Of a stretch of DNA of 64,000 nucleotides, positions 17,853 through 26,876 are shown piece by piece (position 1 is the first letter of the stretch; each line of letters begins with the position of its first letter). The notes under the pieces were generated by a model. The model was not told the origin of the DNA. It did not search any database and saw nothing but the letters and a program-made list of their open reading frames with translations. A program made the position numbers and the translations under genes. The stretch comes from Cryomorpha sp963741985 (lineage in GTDB: Bacteria; Bacteroidota; Bacteroidia; Flavobacteriales_D; Cryomorphaceae), in assembly GCA_963741985.1 (NCBI GenBank), contig CAVUKD010000004.1, positions 1 to 64,000 of the forward strand, in the 5' to 3' direction.

Positions 17853-18770
17853 CTAATCCGCGATGATACACCTACTGGATGCAACCGCGACGAGTAATCG
17901 CTCAAAAAGTACTTTTCCAAAGTACCGTCTATTTAGTTTGTAGCAAAATTCGTCCAAATAATCCTGAAGGTTTTCATCTTCTATCTTGTGGTATATACCG
18001 AGCAGCGTTCTTTTCGCATTGCTGATGCCGATATGCGCCCATTTCAGTACGCTGTTGGTAGTTTTGCGGTCTGAATCAAATTGAATGTGGTTTTCTACAT
18101 ATTTTGAAAAATCAACGTAGGTCTTTGATTTATCCGAAAGTATGGTAGCTTGACCTTCAATGTTTTGCTCTACACAGGAATTGATCGTTTCAGCTTTTGA
18201 CTCAGGTAGTACCACCATCTTAAAATGCCTGCACTGGGAGCTTTTGACTCCTGTTTTAATATCTTCAAGCTGCGCGGATTCTGCCATTACGGCTACACTT
18301 AGCTTTCGTTGACTGCCTTTGCCTTGTTTTAATTTCACTTTACTGGGCGTGGGTTTGGTAAAATACCCTTCGTCAAACTCCACCATTCCGTTTAATTTGT
18401 AAAGAGCATCCCGCTGCCCCATGGCCTTACGAAGCTTCTTCATCATATACCACACGGGCTCATACCTTTTCATATCAAGTTGACGCTGCACTTCATGGGC
18501 CGAAAAACATTTTTTAGTCATTCCCATTAGGGCTATGCATTTATACCAGATCAACAATGGAAGATTACTGTGTTCCATTACTGCACCGCTCCTTATTCCC
18601 GCGCGGAATCCGCATTCAGTGCATTTCCATTGGTAACGTGTGGACAACCAATAATGGTGTCCTCCACCACAGTTTTTGCATACAATGCCTTGGGCTTCAC
18701 GTTTTTGCTTCATGTCCATCCGACAGCTGTGCTCATCAGGAAAGACAGCATTAAAATCAAGTATATTCAT
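17853..18770 (-). CDS. IS1595-family (ISXO2-like) transposase
   Basis: About 305 residues from MNILDF. The N-terminal zinc ribbon has VCKNCGG and WKCTECGFR; the DDE-type core has MVEFDEGYF, ILSDKS and HIGISNAKRTLLGIYH, then EFCYKLNRRYFG, as in IS1595/ISXO2 transposases. The start at 18770 was chosen over 18830 because the zinc ribbon follows normally. After the stop, another minus-strand frame continues with SISEKELIEQIKLLENESGH, ending at about 17773, which may be the displaced natural C-terminus or a small neighbour. I could not identify terminal inverted repeats, so the element's limits are unknown. It sits just upstream of the DUF454-HMGR operon and could affect its promoter. Confidence 0.88.
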   Translation of the reverse strand: MNILDFNAVFPDEHSCRMDMKQKREAQGIVCKNCGGGHHYWLSTRYQWKCTECGFRAGIRSGAVMEHSNLPLLIWYKCIALMGMTKKCFSAHEVQRQLDMKRYEPVWYMMKKLRKAMGQRDALYKLNGMVEFDEGYFTKPTPSKVKLKQGKGSQRKLSVAVMAESAQLEDIKTGVKSSQCRHFKMVVLPESKAETINSCVEQNIEGQATILSDKSKTYVDFSKYVENHIQFDSDRKTTNSVLKWAHIGISNAKRTLLGIYHKIEDENLQDYLDEFCYKLNRRYFGKVLFERLLVAVASSRCIIAD

Positions 18771-19013
18771 ATCTTTATCATTTGACTGTAAAGCAAATAC
18801 TTGAGAACGTAACCTATTTACGTGATGCATAAAAAGGGATCAGCATATTAAAAAAAGAATAGTGTATAGGATCTTATCTCGACAAGAATTTGCGAATATC
18901 ATTGGATAATTTTATAAAATCCGTTTCGTGTATCTCCAAATTGGAACGGGCTTTTTCATTTCTGATCAGGTATCTTTAGGATAAGAATGGGAAAGAAACG
19001 AAATAGCAGAAGC

Positions 19014-19427
19014 CTAATTCACACTACTCAGATTGCGAGCCTTTCCATTGGAAAAAAAGCCCAGGGCAAGCAAAGAAAATATAAAGACCCATACCCATAG
19101 AGAACTGTCGTGACCGGATATCGAGCTAAACTGCCCCATCGTACCAATAACGTCCACTATAGCCCAAAGCAAAAATAATGATGCATATCCGTAGGCGAGC
19201 GTGGTTCGTGTTTTTGACACCGGGTCCTTCCGAACCGACCAGGCAACAATACCAAATACCAGTTGAGCCACACCGATAATTAAGAAAGCGTAAACCGTTG
19301 AGATATCCGTAATACCGTAGGCCATCTTTATGGAAGGAACGGCAAAAGACAACAAAGCAGCGATACCTGAAAAGATCAACAATACCGCTGCAATGGCAAA
19401 CATAAAATTAAGGTTTAGTTTTTTCAT
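19014..19427 (-). CDS. Small four-helix membrane protein
   Basis: 137 residues with four hydrophobic segments: about 8-30, 45-65, 78-95 and 108-126. I do not recognise a named family; the pattern resembles small inner-membrane proteins of unknown role. It starts with MKKLNLNF and is followed on the minus side by the gap before the transposase. No partner genes are obvious. Confidence 0.7.
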   Translation of the reverse strand: MKKLNLNFMFAIAAVLLIFSGIAALLSFAVPSIKMAYGITDISTVYAFLIIGVAQLVFGIVAWSVRKDPVSKTRTTLAYGYASLFLLWAIVDVIGTMGQFSSISGHDSSLWVWVFIFSLLALGFFSNGKARNLSSVN

Positions 19428-19800
19428 TTTCTTTGTTTTAATAGGGAAAAAAGAGATGTATTTGATTTCAATAAACCCTTTAAAATTGAGATCTTTATTA
19501 ATCCGTATTACGAATATAATGATTATTCATAATGGACCTCGAAAAAAGTTTCCGTCTAAGAAATTCAAGAGCAGTCCGCGAATCAACCAGTAAGCAAGCC
19601 TTATTTGTTAGGTTTTGAGATTATCAAACCAGACACTTTTTTCAAGAAAAATTTATTCCTCAAGATTTTGGACTAAAGTAATAATGAGGCCCGGAGAAAA
19701 ATTATGGCAGTACTCCAGAAGTTTTTCCGGCGCAAAACGATTATGCTTGCTGCGCAACCGATTCGGTAGCATCACAACATGTACATTTCTTGTGGCGGAT
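19428..19800. other. Intergenic stretch, no gene seen
   Basis: 373 bp between two small membrane-protein genes on the minus strand. Short plus-strand frames here carry no motif. No hairpin or promoter box was confidently found. Confidence 0.35.
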
Positions 19801-20205
19801 TTAGGTATTTTCTTTTGGCCATTTAAAGGCATTCCAAACTATTGCGGCGGTCAAAACAGATTCAGTAAGTGCTAAAAACACATAAAAGCTATACCACGGA
19901 CTTAGACTTCCAAAGGCGATTAACAACATCATTACCGTGAATAGTGACCCAAACACAATATTCAGCCACTTATTAAGCATCGGCTTAAGTGAAAGCGAAA
20001 GAATAATCATTAATGGAGGTATTGCCATTATCAAAGAAGCAACAAGCAAATTAGTTGGAGAATTCAAAATGTTCTCTCCGTTTAATAAACTATTCACTTT
20101 ATCCGGAGCGTACAACTCAAAATAATCTCCGTATAAGTAGCAAAATGTCGCAGAAGTCCATAGTGCCGCAAGTTTAATCTTTACGTTTATCGTGAAGTCT
20201 TTCAT
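19801..20205 (-). CDS. DUF6326-like membrane protein
   Basis: 134 residues beginning MKDFTINVKIKLAALW. The stretch FCYLYGDYFELY followed by three further hydrophobic segments (LLVASLIMAIPPLMIIL; IVFGSLFTVMMLLIAFG; FYVFLALTESVLTAAIVW) fits the DUF6326 family, of unknown function. A 12-bp perfect palindrome lies 45 bp upstream and may control it. Confidence 0.75.
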   Translation of the reverse strand: MKDFTINVKIKLAALWTSATFCYLYGDYFELYAPDKVNSLLNGENILNSPTNLLVASLIMAIPPLMIILSLSLKPMLNKWLNIVFGSLFTVMMLLIAFGSLSPWYSFYVFLALTESVLTAAIVWNAFKWPKENT

Positions 20206-20250
20206 TTCTTTATTTTTTCAACCTGCTTTTCGTGTGTGTTTCTCTGCAGG

Positions 20251-20262
20251 ACGGTTAACCGT
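20251..20262. promoter_or_regulatory. 12-bp palindrome upstream of the DUF6326 gene
   Basis: ACGGTTAACCGT is perfectly self-complementary and lies 46-57 bp before the start codon, a usual place for an operator. The regulator is unknown. The rest of 20206-20610 shows no gene. Confidence 0.4.
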
Positions 20263-20610
20263 TCAAATCGTTACAATTCGCTAATTGAACCATTTTCAAT
20301 TTGGCGGCAATATATGGCGCTATAATTAGTCAGGTGATTTGCGGACGTAATTTAGTAAATACAAGCGGAATAGAATGTCGAAAGCTATCGAAACGTACGT
20401 ATTTTCAGAGGTAGGTTTACACCTTCAATTAATTTTATGCGGTATTGTGCTTCCGTTATTTTTCTATTTCAGGCACGAATAGTTTGATTCTTTTCTTCTC
20501 GAAGTCTCAGCTATTCTCTTATCCGTCGGGCAAAAAAGATTGGAAAATAATCATGTGCGGAACAAAGAAGTCCCCGGGGTGGATACATATTGATACAGGC
20601 TGATTACCGA

Positions 20611-21375
20611 TTAGAACTTTCTTAAGGTTTTAAGAGACACGAATGGCATTAATTGTTTGAAGAAATACCAGGGCCATCGCGGCACGTAAGACTTATTTTT
20701 CTCTTTGTTGATTGCCTTGACCAACAATTTAGAGCCCCTATCAAGGCCAATCATGAAGGGTGGTTTTTTCTCCAGCGCCTTCGTCATTTCTGATTGAATA
20801 TATCCCGGGAAAATCGTTGACACCTTGATTGGTTTGTTCAATAGGTCGACCCTTGCTCCCTCAGCCAAACTTGCCAGCCCTGCTTTGGTAGCCGCATAAA
20901 CGGTTACGGCGCGTGCGTAACCTCTGAAGGCCGACATACTCGAAATAGCCACTAAATGTCCGTAATTTTGCGCTCTGAATATTTCTAATGCCGCCTCAAA
21001 CTGGCTAAGAGCCCCACAAAAGTTCGTACGCGCGGTTTGCATATTCGCTTCGGAAAAACCTTTACCCAGCGAACCTCCTTTACCTATTCCAGCATTGACA
21101 ATTACTCGATCAAGCTTTTCTCCAATTCTCTTAAAATCTTCATTGAACGCATTAAAAACGATAAAAACATCTTCTGACAGGGTCACATCCAAGGACCTTA
21201 GAAAAACCTGGCAATTTGGATTGATTTCTAAAATTTGTTTTTTGAGTTCTTCAAGATTTTCAACTCTTCTGGCGCAGAGGGCCAAGTTGCAATCTTGTTT
21301 TGCGAATTCCAAAGCCATTCCTTTACCTAATCCAGAACTCGCCCCTGTGATGAGTATATTTTTTCGTTTTATCAT
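20611..21375 (-). CDS. Short-chain dehydrogenase/reductase
   Basis: 254-residue classical SDR. Cofactor motif TGASSGLGKG at residues 10-19 with a following acidic-free CARR (suggesting NADP(H)), NAG at about 93, catalytic Ser in ISSMSAF and Y-x3-K in VYAATKAG, then FPGYIQSEM. The length and order match acyl/steroid-type reductases of the family; the substrate is not evident. The C-terminal segment with WPWYFFKQLMPF is hydrophobic and may contact the membrane. No operon partner. Confidence 0.9.
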   Translation of the reverse strand: MIKRKNILITGASSGLGKGMALEFAKQDCNLALCARRVENLEELKKQILEINPNCQVFLRSLDVTLSEDVFIVFNAFNEDFKRIGEKLDRVIVNAGIGKGGSLGKGFSEANMQTARTNFCGALSQFEAALEIFRAQNYGHLVAISSMSAFRGYARAVTVYAATKAGLASLAEGARVDLLNKPIKVSTIFPGYIQSEMTKALEKKPPFMIGLDRGSKLLVKAINKEKNKSYVPRWPWYFFKQLMPFVSLKTLRKF

Positions 21376-21717
21376 AACTTGTAAAGCACAACATCTACTA
21401 AAACCACCACGCTTTAGATTTCAATAAGGGTAATTTCACCAATCTCTTCCGGGTGTCTATTCCGCTAGTCAGCACGTCCAAAGTACAATTTCCCGTCAAA
21501 CCATCAAACACATATCCCTATAGCTCAATAAGGGGCGAGGCTCTTTTCCCGAAAAGGGGCTGCAACTTTCAATCTCTATTCTGTACCTACTATGCCAGAC
21601 CAATACAAGACCGGATGACCCATTCCAAAAAATAAATGTGTCAAGTTTTTATTTTTTATAGACGAATAGCTTAAATTAGCCGATTAATCAATCATATCAT
21701 TAACCAATCCCGCGATT
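21376..21717. other. Divergent intergenic region
   Basis: 342 bp between the divergent SDR and haloperoxidase genes. It must hold both promoters, but I found no exact TAnnTTTG box or strong dyad; short plus frames here look non-coding. Confidence 0.35.
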
Positions 21718-23082
21718 ATGAAACGCCTTATTCCGGTTCTTTTGGCAGCCGCCTTATTTGCAGGCTGCGCCAAAGACGATGAACCAAGTCCCTCTAACAA
21801 TCCTTCAGAAAGTGCTCCCGCAAAATCGTATAGCGCGGATTTTATGCACGATTATTTCTCGTTGCAATGCGATATTGTGCGCAATACCGCAGGCTTTCTA
21901 CCCACGGTTGCAGCACGCGCGTATGGGTATCTCGGAGTTACTGCCTATGAGTCGGTAGTACACGGTATCAGCGGAGCGCAGTCGCTTGCCGGCCAGATAC
22001 AAGGGATGGAAGCAGGCAGTTTGCCTTTACCCGATAGACAGAAAAAATACAACTGGGCCTTGGTCTCTAATAAGGCCATGGCCGATATGATGCGCGATAT
22101 GTTTGGGGCAAATTTGCATACCGAAGACGCCGCACTTATTGACCAAATGGAAGCAAATAGTAAGACCTCCCTCGCAGCAGGTATGGATGCAGATGTGGTA
22201 GCGCGCTCTGAAGCCTACGGCGCCGCCCTTGCCGATGCCATTTATCAGATCAGTAAAACGGATGGAGGCGATGCTTCATATATCGATCCATGGCAATTGC
22301 CTTTTGAACTTCCTATAGCCGATTCCTGCTGGGTGCCAACCGGCCCACAGCCTCAACCATTGAGTCCGCGCTGGCAATATAACCGCAGCTTTATTGCCAA
22401 TATTGCAGAAGATACCAAGGTGCCACCTCACATGGCATTTTCTACCGATCCTTCGTCTGAATTTTACGCGATAGCAATGGTGGTAAACAATCAGGTAGTA
22501 AACCTCAACGGACCCGAAGAAATAACAATAGCCAAGTATTGGGCCGACGATCCGTTTAATACCTGTACACCTACTGGACATACGTTCAATATAATCAAGC
22601 AACTACTGGCGGAATCGGGTGCTACGCTCGAAAAATCGGCGGTGGCATTGGGTATGATGGGCGTAGCCGAAAACGATGCCTTCATCTCCTGTTGGAAATC
22701 AAAGTACGACGATATGCTTATCCGTCCGGTGAGCTATATTCAGCAATATATCAATCCCGATTTTACTACGGTGATAGGCACACCTCCTTTCCCTTCGTAT
22801 ATCTCCGGCCATTCTGCCGAGATAGGCGCGGGCATTAAGGTGATGATAGATCTTTTTGCTGATGCAGATGGCAACTATACCTTTACTGATCTCAGCCAGC
22901 AGCAATACGGATTTACCCCGCGCAGCTTCGACAATTTTTACGATTTAGCAAATGAATGTGCCGCTTCCCGTTTTTATGGAGGAATCCATTATGAAATGGA
23001 CAATTTCGTAGGTCTCGATCTGGGAATGGCTGTAGGAGACGAAGTGGTAAATGCTATCAACTGGCCCCAAAATATTCAATAA
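21718..23082 (+). CDS. Vanadium-haloperoxidase-like lipoprotein (PAP2 superfamily)
   Basis: 454 residues. A signal peptide with lipobox LFAGC (Cys17) predicts a lipoprotein, probably outer-membrane or surface. The C-terminal half has the three-part vanadate/phosphate site: WKSKYDDMLIRP (Lys and Arg), PFPSYISGHS (PSxxxGH with the central His) and SRFYGGIHYEMD (Arg and the vanadate-ligand His). This is the layout of vanadium-dependent haloperoxidases and related acid phosphatases. Whether it halogenates or dephosphorylates cannot be decided from sequence. A small lipoprotein gene follows without a gap. Confidence 0.92.
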   Translation: MKRLIPVLLAAALFAGCAKDDEPSPSNNPSESAPAKSYSADFMHDYFSLQCDIVRNTAGFLPTVAARAYGYLGVTAYESVVHGISGAQSLAGQIQGMEAGSLPLPDRQKKYNWALVSNKAMADMMRDMFGANLHTEDAALIDQMEANSKTSLAAGMDADVVARSEAYGAALADAIYQISKTDGGDASYIDPWQLPFELPIADSCWVPTGPQPQPLSPRWQYNRSFIANIAEDTKVPPHMAFSTDPSSEFYAIAMVVNNQVVNLNGPEEITIAKYWADDPFNTCTPTGHTFNIIKQLLAESGATLEKSAVALGMMGVAENDAFISCWKSKYDDMLIRPVSYIQQYINPDFTTVIGTPPFPSYISGHSAEIGAGIKVMIDLFADADGNYTFTDLSQQQYGFTPRSFDNFYDLANECAASRFYGGIHYEMDNFVGLDLGMAVGDEVVNAINWPQNIQ

Positions 23083-23481
23083 GTGAAAGTTGTAAAATCA
23101 TTTTTGCTCATAGCAATACTGGCTCTTGCAGCATCCTGCGGAGAGCATTCGAAAGAAAATAAGGAAGGCTGGCCGATCGATTTTGAAGCCATGATCGACC
23201 TCAACTGCAGAGCTATTCAATTGCGTAAAGCGCGCTTTGCCATCGCCGATTCTATTCGCCTGAAAATGGACTCTGTGCAGGCTTCCATGGACAGCCTTGA
23301 CTTTGAGAAGTACAAAACCGACTTTGAATCGCGTAAGGTGGAGCTCCTTAACGAAAGCAATATTTTGGCCGATACCATCCGCCTGCGGATGAAGCGCGTA
23401 ATGACCGACCTGAACCCCGAACAAAAACGGGCGTTTAACGACAGTATTCAGGCAGAATTGCACCGGAAGGGATGTGAGTAA
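23083..23481 (+). CDS. Small lipoprotein following the haloperoxidase
   Basis: 132 residues starting with GTG directly after the TAA of the haloperoxidase gene. Signal peptide with lipobox LAASC (Cys19). The rest is strongly charged and probably helical with a repeated pattern: ADSIRLKMDSV and ADTIRLRMKRV, suggesting an internal duplication or coiled coil. No known family recognised. The zero-base spacing implies co-translation and a shared function with the haloperoxidase-like protein. Confidence 0.75.
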   Translation: MKVVKSFLLIAILALAASCGEHSKENKEGWPIDFEAMIDLNCRAIQLRKARFAIADSIRLKMDSVQASMDSLDFEKYKTDFESRKVELLNESNILADTIRLRMKRVMTDLNPEQKRAFNDSIQAELHRKGCE

Positions 23482-23529
23482 ATAATACATCCCGGGCAGG
23501 TGCGCATGCACCAAATGATCACTCTGCAG

Positions 23530-23960
23530 GAGCTTTACTTCTTCACTACTTTCGGGCTCTCCGCCGTAGCCACTGGAATCAATATCTCCCTTTCAAGCTG
23601 GACTTGCCAGAGCACCAGGAGAATGTCAGCATAGCATTGCTCGAACCAAAAGTACTATTCAAATCAGCATCGGTAAGATGCAAGTTATGCATTATACCGT
23701 CCCCAATTGGGGTATAGAAAATATCATTTACTGATCGTTTAATCGTCCCGGCATTGTCGAAAATTTTCTTTTGAAAATCCGAATTCACCTGCCCGTATGC
23801 TTTCAGCTCCAGCTGAGAGTAGATCCATTTGTTCCGGTATAAACCTGATATATCTACCCTGCACCCCTCACCAAACTTGAAATTATTGGCGGCAGAGAGG
23901 TATGCGTGGATCCCTTTTGTGTTGAGTTGCTCTGTGCGGTGCGAGTTTCGAAGCATTCCA
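23530..23960 (-). pseudogene. C-terminal remnant of an outer-membrane beta-barrel protein
   Basis: The frame 23579-23956 reads ...AYLSAANNFKFGEGCRVDISGLY...IYSQLELKAYGQVNSDFQKKIFD...VNDIFYTP, alternating strands typical of the last barrel segments of the TonB-receptor-like family PF14905. Beyond the stop at about 23579 a second frame continues with YGGEPESSEEVK-like sequence, the expected soluble tail. There is no upstream plug domain or start. It is therefore a leftover of a deleted gene. It converges on the small lipoprotein gene. Confidence 0.65.
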
Positions 23961-23973
23961 CTATCAAGGTGGA

Positions 23974-23989
23974 CAAAACTTAAGTTTTG
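23974..23989. repeat. 16-bp perfect palindrome
   Basis: CAAAACTTAAGTTTTG, at the upstream edge of the barrel-protein remnant and about 60 bp after the end of the next lipoprotein gene. It could be a deletion junction, a terminator-like hairpin without T-run, or an operator. Confidence 0.5.
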
Positions 23990-24048
23990 GAACCTCTCTG
24001 AAAATTAGTATTGCAATCCCGATAAATTATATGTGATCATCACAAAAG

Positions 24049-24702
24049 TTAATTGTTGAATTTCATGGAATTTATTGATTTCATCAAATCCTGCTTTTGT
24101 TCATCATTTATAAATGAAGCAATTGCAATAAAACTAAAACCTTTTTGAATCGTTACAAAATATATTTGCTTGATGTTCAGACCCATGTATTTTATTTCGG
24201 CATTCATTTTATAAAACTCAGTGCCATTAATAACTTCCTTCTCAAATTCTTTATCAATGTAATTATATTTCAATTGTGATTGTTCCATTAGCCTTTTGGC
24301 TTGAAACAAATAATCACTTCCTGTTTTAATACCAGGTGAATTTTTAATATTTTCTGCCACAATAGAGAAACTTGGGTTGTAATCAACAGCAGCACCTCTC
24401 TCAAATTGAAACACAGATAAGAGACTGGCTGAATTTATTTCGGAAGCTTTTAGCACAGCTTTCATATTAGAATCATCTCCTGCAACTATTTCTTTTCCCT
24501 TTTTTGTCAAATCTTCCATTTGTTCTTTTGTCTGAACCACCCAATCCGTCGGTATGGTAAGTTCAAAATCAAAAAAAGAATTGACATATTTACTACTGTC
24601 GACTCTGCCGTAGTCAAAATTCTTTGGTTGATCCTGAGCATTGCAAGAACCCAAAAAAATTGTCAAGAAGAGGATGCCTATTAATTTAAATTTCAGATTC
24701 AT
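24049..24702 (-). CDS. Hypothetical lipoprotein
   Basis: 217 residues, signal peptide with lipobox FLGSC (Cys20) followed by NAQDQP. The mature part (SKYVNSFFDFELTIPTDWVV near residue 40, and a C-terminal segment ending in MKSINSMKF) resembles the PsbP-like fold seen in many Bacteroidota lipoproteins, in which a folded module ends in a short helix. Function unknown. It stands alone, with 240 bp before the next gene. Confidence 0.75.
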   Translation of the reverse strand: MNLKFKLIGILFLTIFLGSCNAQDQPKNFDYGRVDSSKYVNSFFDFELTIPTDWVVQTKEQMEDLTKKGKEIVAGDDSNMKAVLKASEINSASLLSVFQFERGAAVDYNPSFSIVAENIKNSPGIKTGSDYLFQAKRLMEQSQLKYNYIDKEFEKEVINGTEFYKMNAEIKYMGLNIKQIYFVTIQKGFSFIAIASFINDEQKQDLMKSINSMKFNN

Positions 24703-24945
24703 TTGGTATTTTTTTTTTGCGATTTATTCCGGTGATTCACAACCCCATAATCCCTATTTCGTTTATATCATCTATGTCGGTCCGTCCCGGGTCTTCAAAT
24801 TTACTTTTTTCGAACAATATCCAAAACGCTTTTAGGTTTTAGTGTTGGCAGAGAGCATTCCGGAGCCAATCCCTTGTCGCTCCTTTGTCGCTCCATCTCC
24901 ATCACTTTTGTAGATCCCGATAAAAAATAAGTAAATTCTATTCAG

Positions 24946-25332
24946 CTATTGCATTTTCGGATTGGTCATAAATACCCGTATAAACCCAAAGGTAAACAGG
25001 GAATATAGAATAGTGACAGCTAGCATAATTCCGTAATGAGTGCTGAATTCTGCCATCATCTTTATCAGGGCAAGCGCACTTACCAAGAAGTGAATCAAAT
25101 TGGCCATCGACAAGGGTTTGGCATAAATACCACCAATCGGGCTTTTTCGGTTCATCCAATTCAGCATGGCGAAGCCGAGATATGCGGCACCCAAAAGTTG
25201 GAAAGGCAGAACAAGGATGGTATGAATTCCGGAAAATAGATATCCGGCTATCTCTGCGGGTATAAAAGTTAAACCCAATCCGATAAGGCCGAAAAATACC
25301 GCACTTGCGGTCATTAAAATTTTTGTGTCCAT
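24946..25332 (-). CDS. Small four-helix membrane protein
   Basis: 128 residues with four hydrophobic segments (about 7-28, 38-60, 74-92, 100-120). It begins MDTKILMTASAVFFGLIGLGL. Family not recognised with confidence. Just upstream of the ATG is a tandem 15-bp duplication (25335-25364), TTTTTTGATTC plus four bases, in the place where the 5' leader would be. Confidence 0.65.
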   Translation of the reverse strand: MDTKILMTASAVFFGLIGLGLTFIPAEIAGYLFSGIHTILVLPFQLLGAAYLGFAMLNWMNRKSPIGGIYAKPLSMANLIHFLVSALALIKMMAEFSTHYGIMLAVTILYSLFTFGFIRVFMTNPKMQ

Positions 25333-25578
25333 GATTTTTTGATTCCCGGTTTTTTGATTCTTGGTTTTTGGACCGTTAAGATATCACTTTGGATGTGGTA
25401 AAGAAACGATCCGGTTGAAGGTTTTATGTAGATTTCGACAGTTGTTTATTGGATTTGGTCAGGAAGGATACGGGATATTACTGAATTGGTCATGACAAAA
25501 CAAATAGCATTGTTGAACCACTTCGGTGCTAAAATATTTTGGAATTTCCAGCTTGTGAGTCGGCTCTTTCAGTCGTTG

Positions 25579-26442
25579 TTATTTTAATTCTTTTACCATC
25601 CGCTTATTATTTCTGGACCATTCGCTCCAGGAGCCCACATATAATTTGGGGATTTCCAATCCGGCATAATCCGCTGCCAAAAGAGTATGGCAAGCCGTAA
25701 CTCCGGAACCGCAATGGACAATTATGTTTTCGGGTTTTAATTGCTTAAAAACCTTGTTATACTTCTTTTTTAACACATTCCGAGGCAAAAAGCGGCCTTT
25801 TTCGTCCAAATTCGTTGCAAAAGGTATATTAATCGCACCGGGGATGTGTCCTGCGATCAGGTCGATCGGTTCAAATTCTCCTTTGAATCGTCCCTCTTCC
25901 CGCACATCAATTACCAGATGATCTTCGTCTTCGGAAAACTGTTCTACTTCGTGTATATCCGCTACCGGTAATTGCCAAAACTTAGCTGTGTATTGGGTAG
26001 CACTTTTTGGTTTTACAGCAGTGTCATTGATAGGCACTCCTGCCCTTTCGGCTTCCTGAAGTCCTCCATTTAGTACCTGCACTTTAGTATGCCCGACAGC
26101 TTTGAGCATCCACCAAAATCGTGTTGCAGCAATGGCGCCGTACGTGTCATCATAGAGCACCACGTGGCTGTCTTCGCCGATGCCCAATTCTTGAAGCGTT
26201 CGCATGAATTCCTCGATCGATGGCAAAGGATGCCTGCCTCCGTCGGCTGCGTTTTCTTTGATATGCGATAGCGCCGTATTAAGATCTGTATGCAATGCCT
26301 GATCGATATGTGCCTTCGCATATTTCTCTTTGGCATCTTTTCCACTTCGAACGTCAATGAGCACCAAGTCTTCATTTTTCAACATGTTGAGCAGCTCTGT
26401 CGCCTCAATAAGGGGGCTTATTTTTTGATTTGGTTTATACAT
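25579..26442 (-). CDS. sseA: 3-mercaptopyruvate/thiosulfate sulfurtransferase
   Basis: About 287 residues made of two rhodanese domains (about 10-135 and 165-280). The second has the active-site loop CGSGVTA, identical to that of E. coli SseA and typical of 3-mercaptopyruvate sulfurtransferases; the first has VLYDDTYGAIAATRFWW in the position of the inactive domain. It moves sulfur from mercaptopyruvate or thiosulfate to thiol or cyanide acceptors in the cytoplasm. The ATG at 26442 was preferred over a TTG at 26451. It closely follows two GNAT genes on the same strand and probably shares their transcript. Confidence 0.92.
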   Translation of the reverse strand: MYKPNQKISPLIEATELLNMLKNEDLVLIDVRSGKDAKEKYAKAHIDQALHTDLNTALSHIKENAADGGRHPLPSIEEFMRTLQELGIGEDSHVVLYDDTYGAIAATRFWWMLKAVGHTKVQVLNGGLQEAERAGVPINDTAVKPKSATQYTAKFWQLPVADIHEVEQFSEDEDHLVIDVREEGRFKGEFEPIDLIAGHIPGAINIPFATNLDEKGRFLPRNVLKKKYNKVFKQLKPENIIVHCGSGVTACHTLLAADYAGLEIPKLYVGSWSEWSRNNKRMVKELK

Positions 26443-26447
26443 ATTTA

Positions 26448-26876
26448 TCAATCAATTTCTTCGCAATGTTCTTCTCTCTGTTTTTCATTTACCGGAAGGA
26501 TATACCCCGATTTTTGCTTTTTCCATCCCGCTTTTTGGTAAAACATCTCCTTTTGGAGTGCCGCGGTCAAGGTACTAAAATTGTATCCTTTCAACTGATC
26601 CGTCAGATTATGGACAATCGCGCTGCCCATTCCTTTCCTTTGATGGTCGGGATGAATTACGATATCTACCAAAAGGGCATAATACCTTCCGTCATCAACG
26701 GTTCTCCCAAAACCAATAATTCCCTCCTCGTTCTTAACCATGCAAACCACGGTGCTTTTCCTGAAGGCCAGTTCTATTTCTTGTGGATTTCTCTTTCCCC
26801 AACCTACTAATTCAAAAAGTTCTGAAATCCTTTCCCAATTTACTAAATCCAGATCCGGATTGATTTCGATATCCAT
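26448..26876 (-). CDS. GNAT-family acetyltransferase
   Basis: 142 residues. The acetyl-CoA pyrophosphate loop is QRKGMGSAI in the context VDIVIHPDHQRKGMG, and a C-terminal FYQKAGW matches motif B of GNATs. Substrate unknown. It starts one base inside the end of the preceding GNAT gene and ends 5 bp before the sulfurtransferase start. Confidence 0.9.
   Translation of the reverse strand: MDIEINPDLDLVNWERISELFELVGWGKRNPQEIELAFRKSTVVCMVKNEEGIIGFGRTVDDGRYYALLVDIVIHPDHQRKGMGSAIVHNLTDQLKGYNFSTLTAALQKEMFYQKAGWKKQKSGYILPVNEKQREEHCEEID

Noticed and set aside
17694..19013. Exact boundaries and terminal inverted repeats of the IS1595-type element
   Set aside because: I compared both flanks by eye and found no convincing inverted pair or target duplication, so I report only the transposase gene.
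22276..22602. 108-codon minus frame inside the haloperoxidase gene
   Set aside because: Shadow of the plus-strand gene, which has clear catalytic motifs.
23098..23514. 138-codon minus frame opposite the small lipoprotein
   Set aside because: The plus strand has a signal peptide and lipobox and directly follows the haloperoxidase gene; the minus frame has no features.
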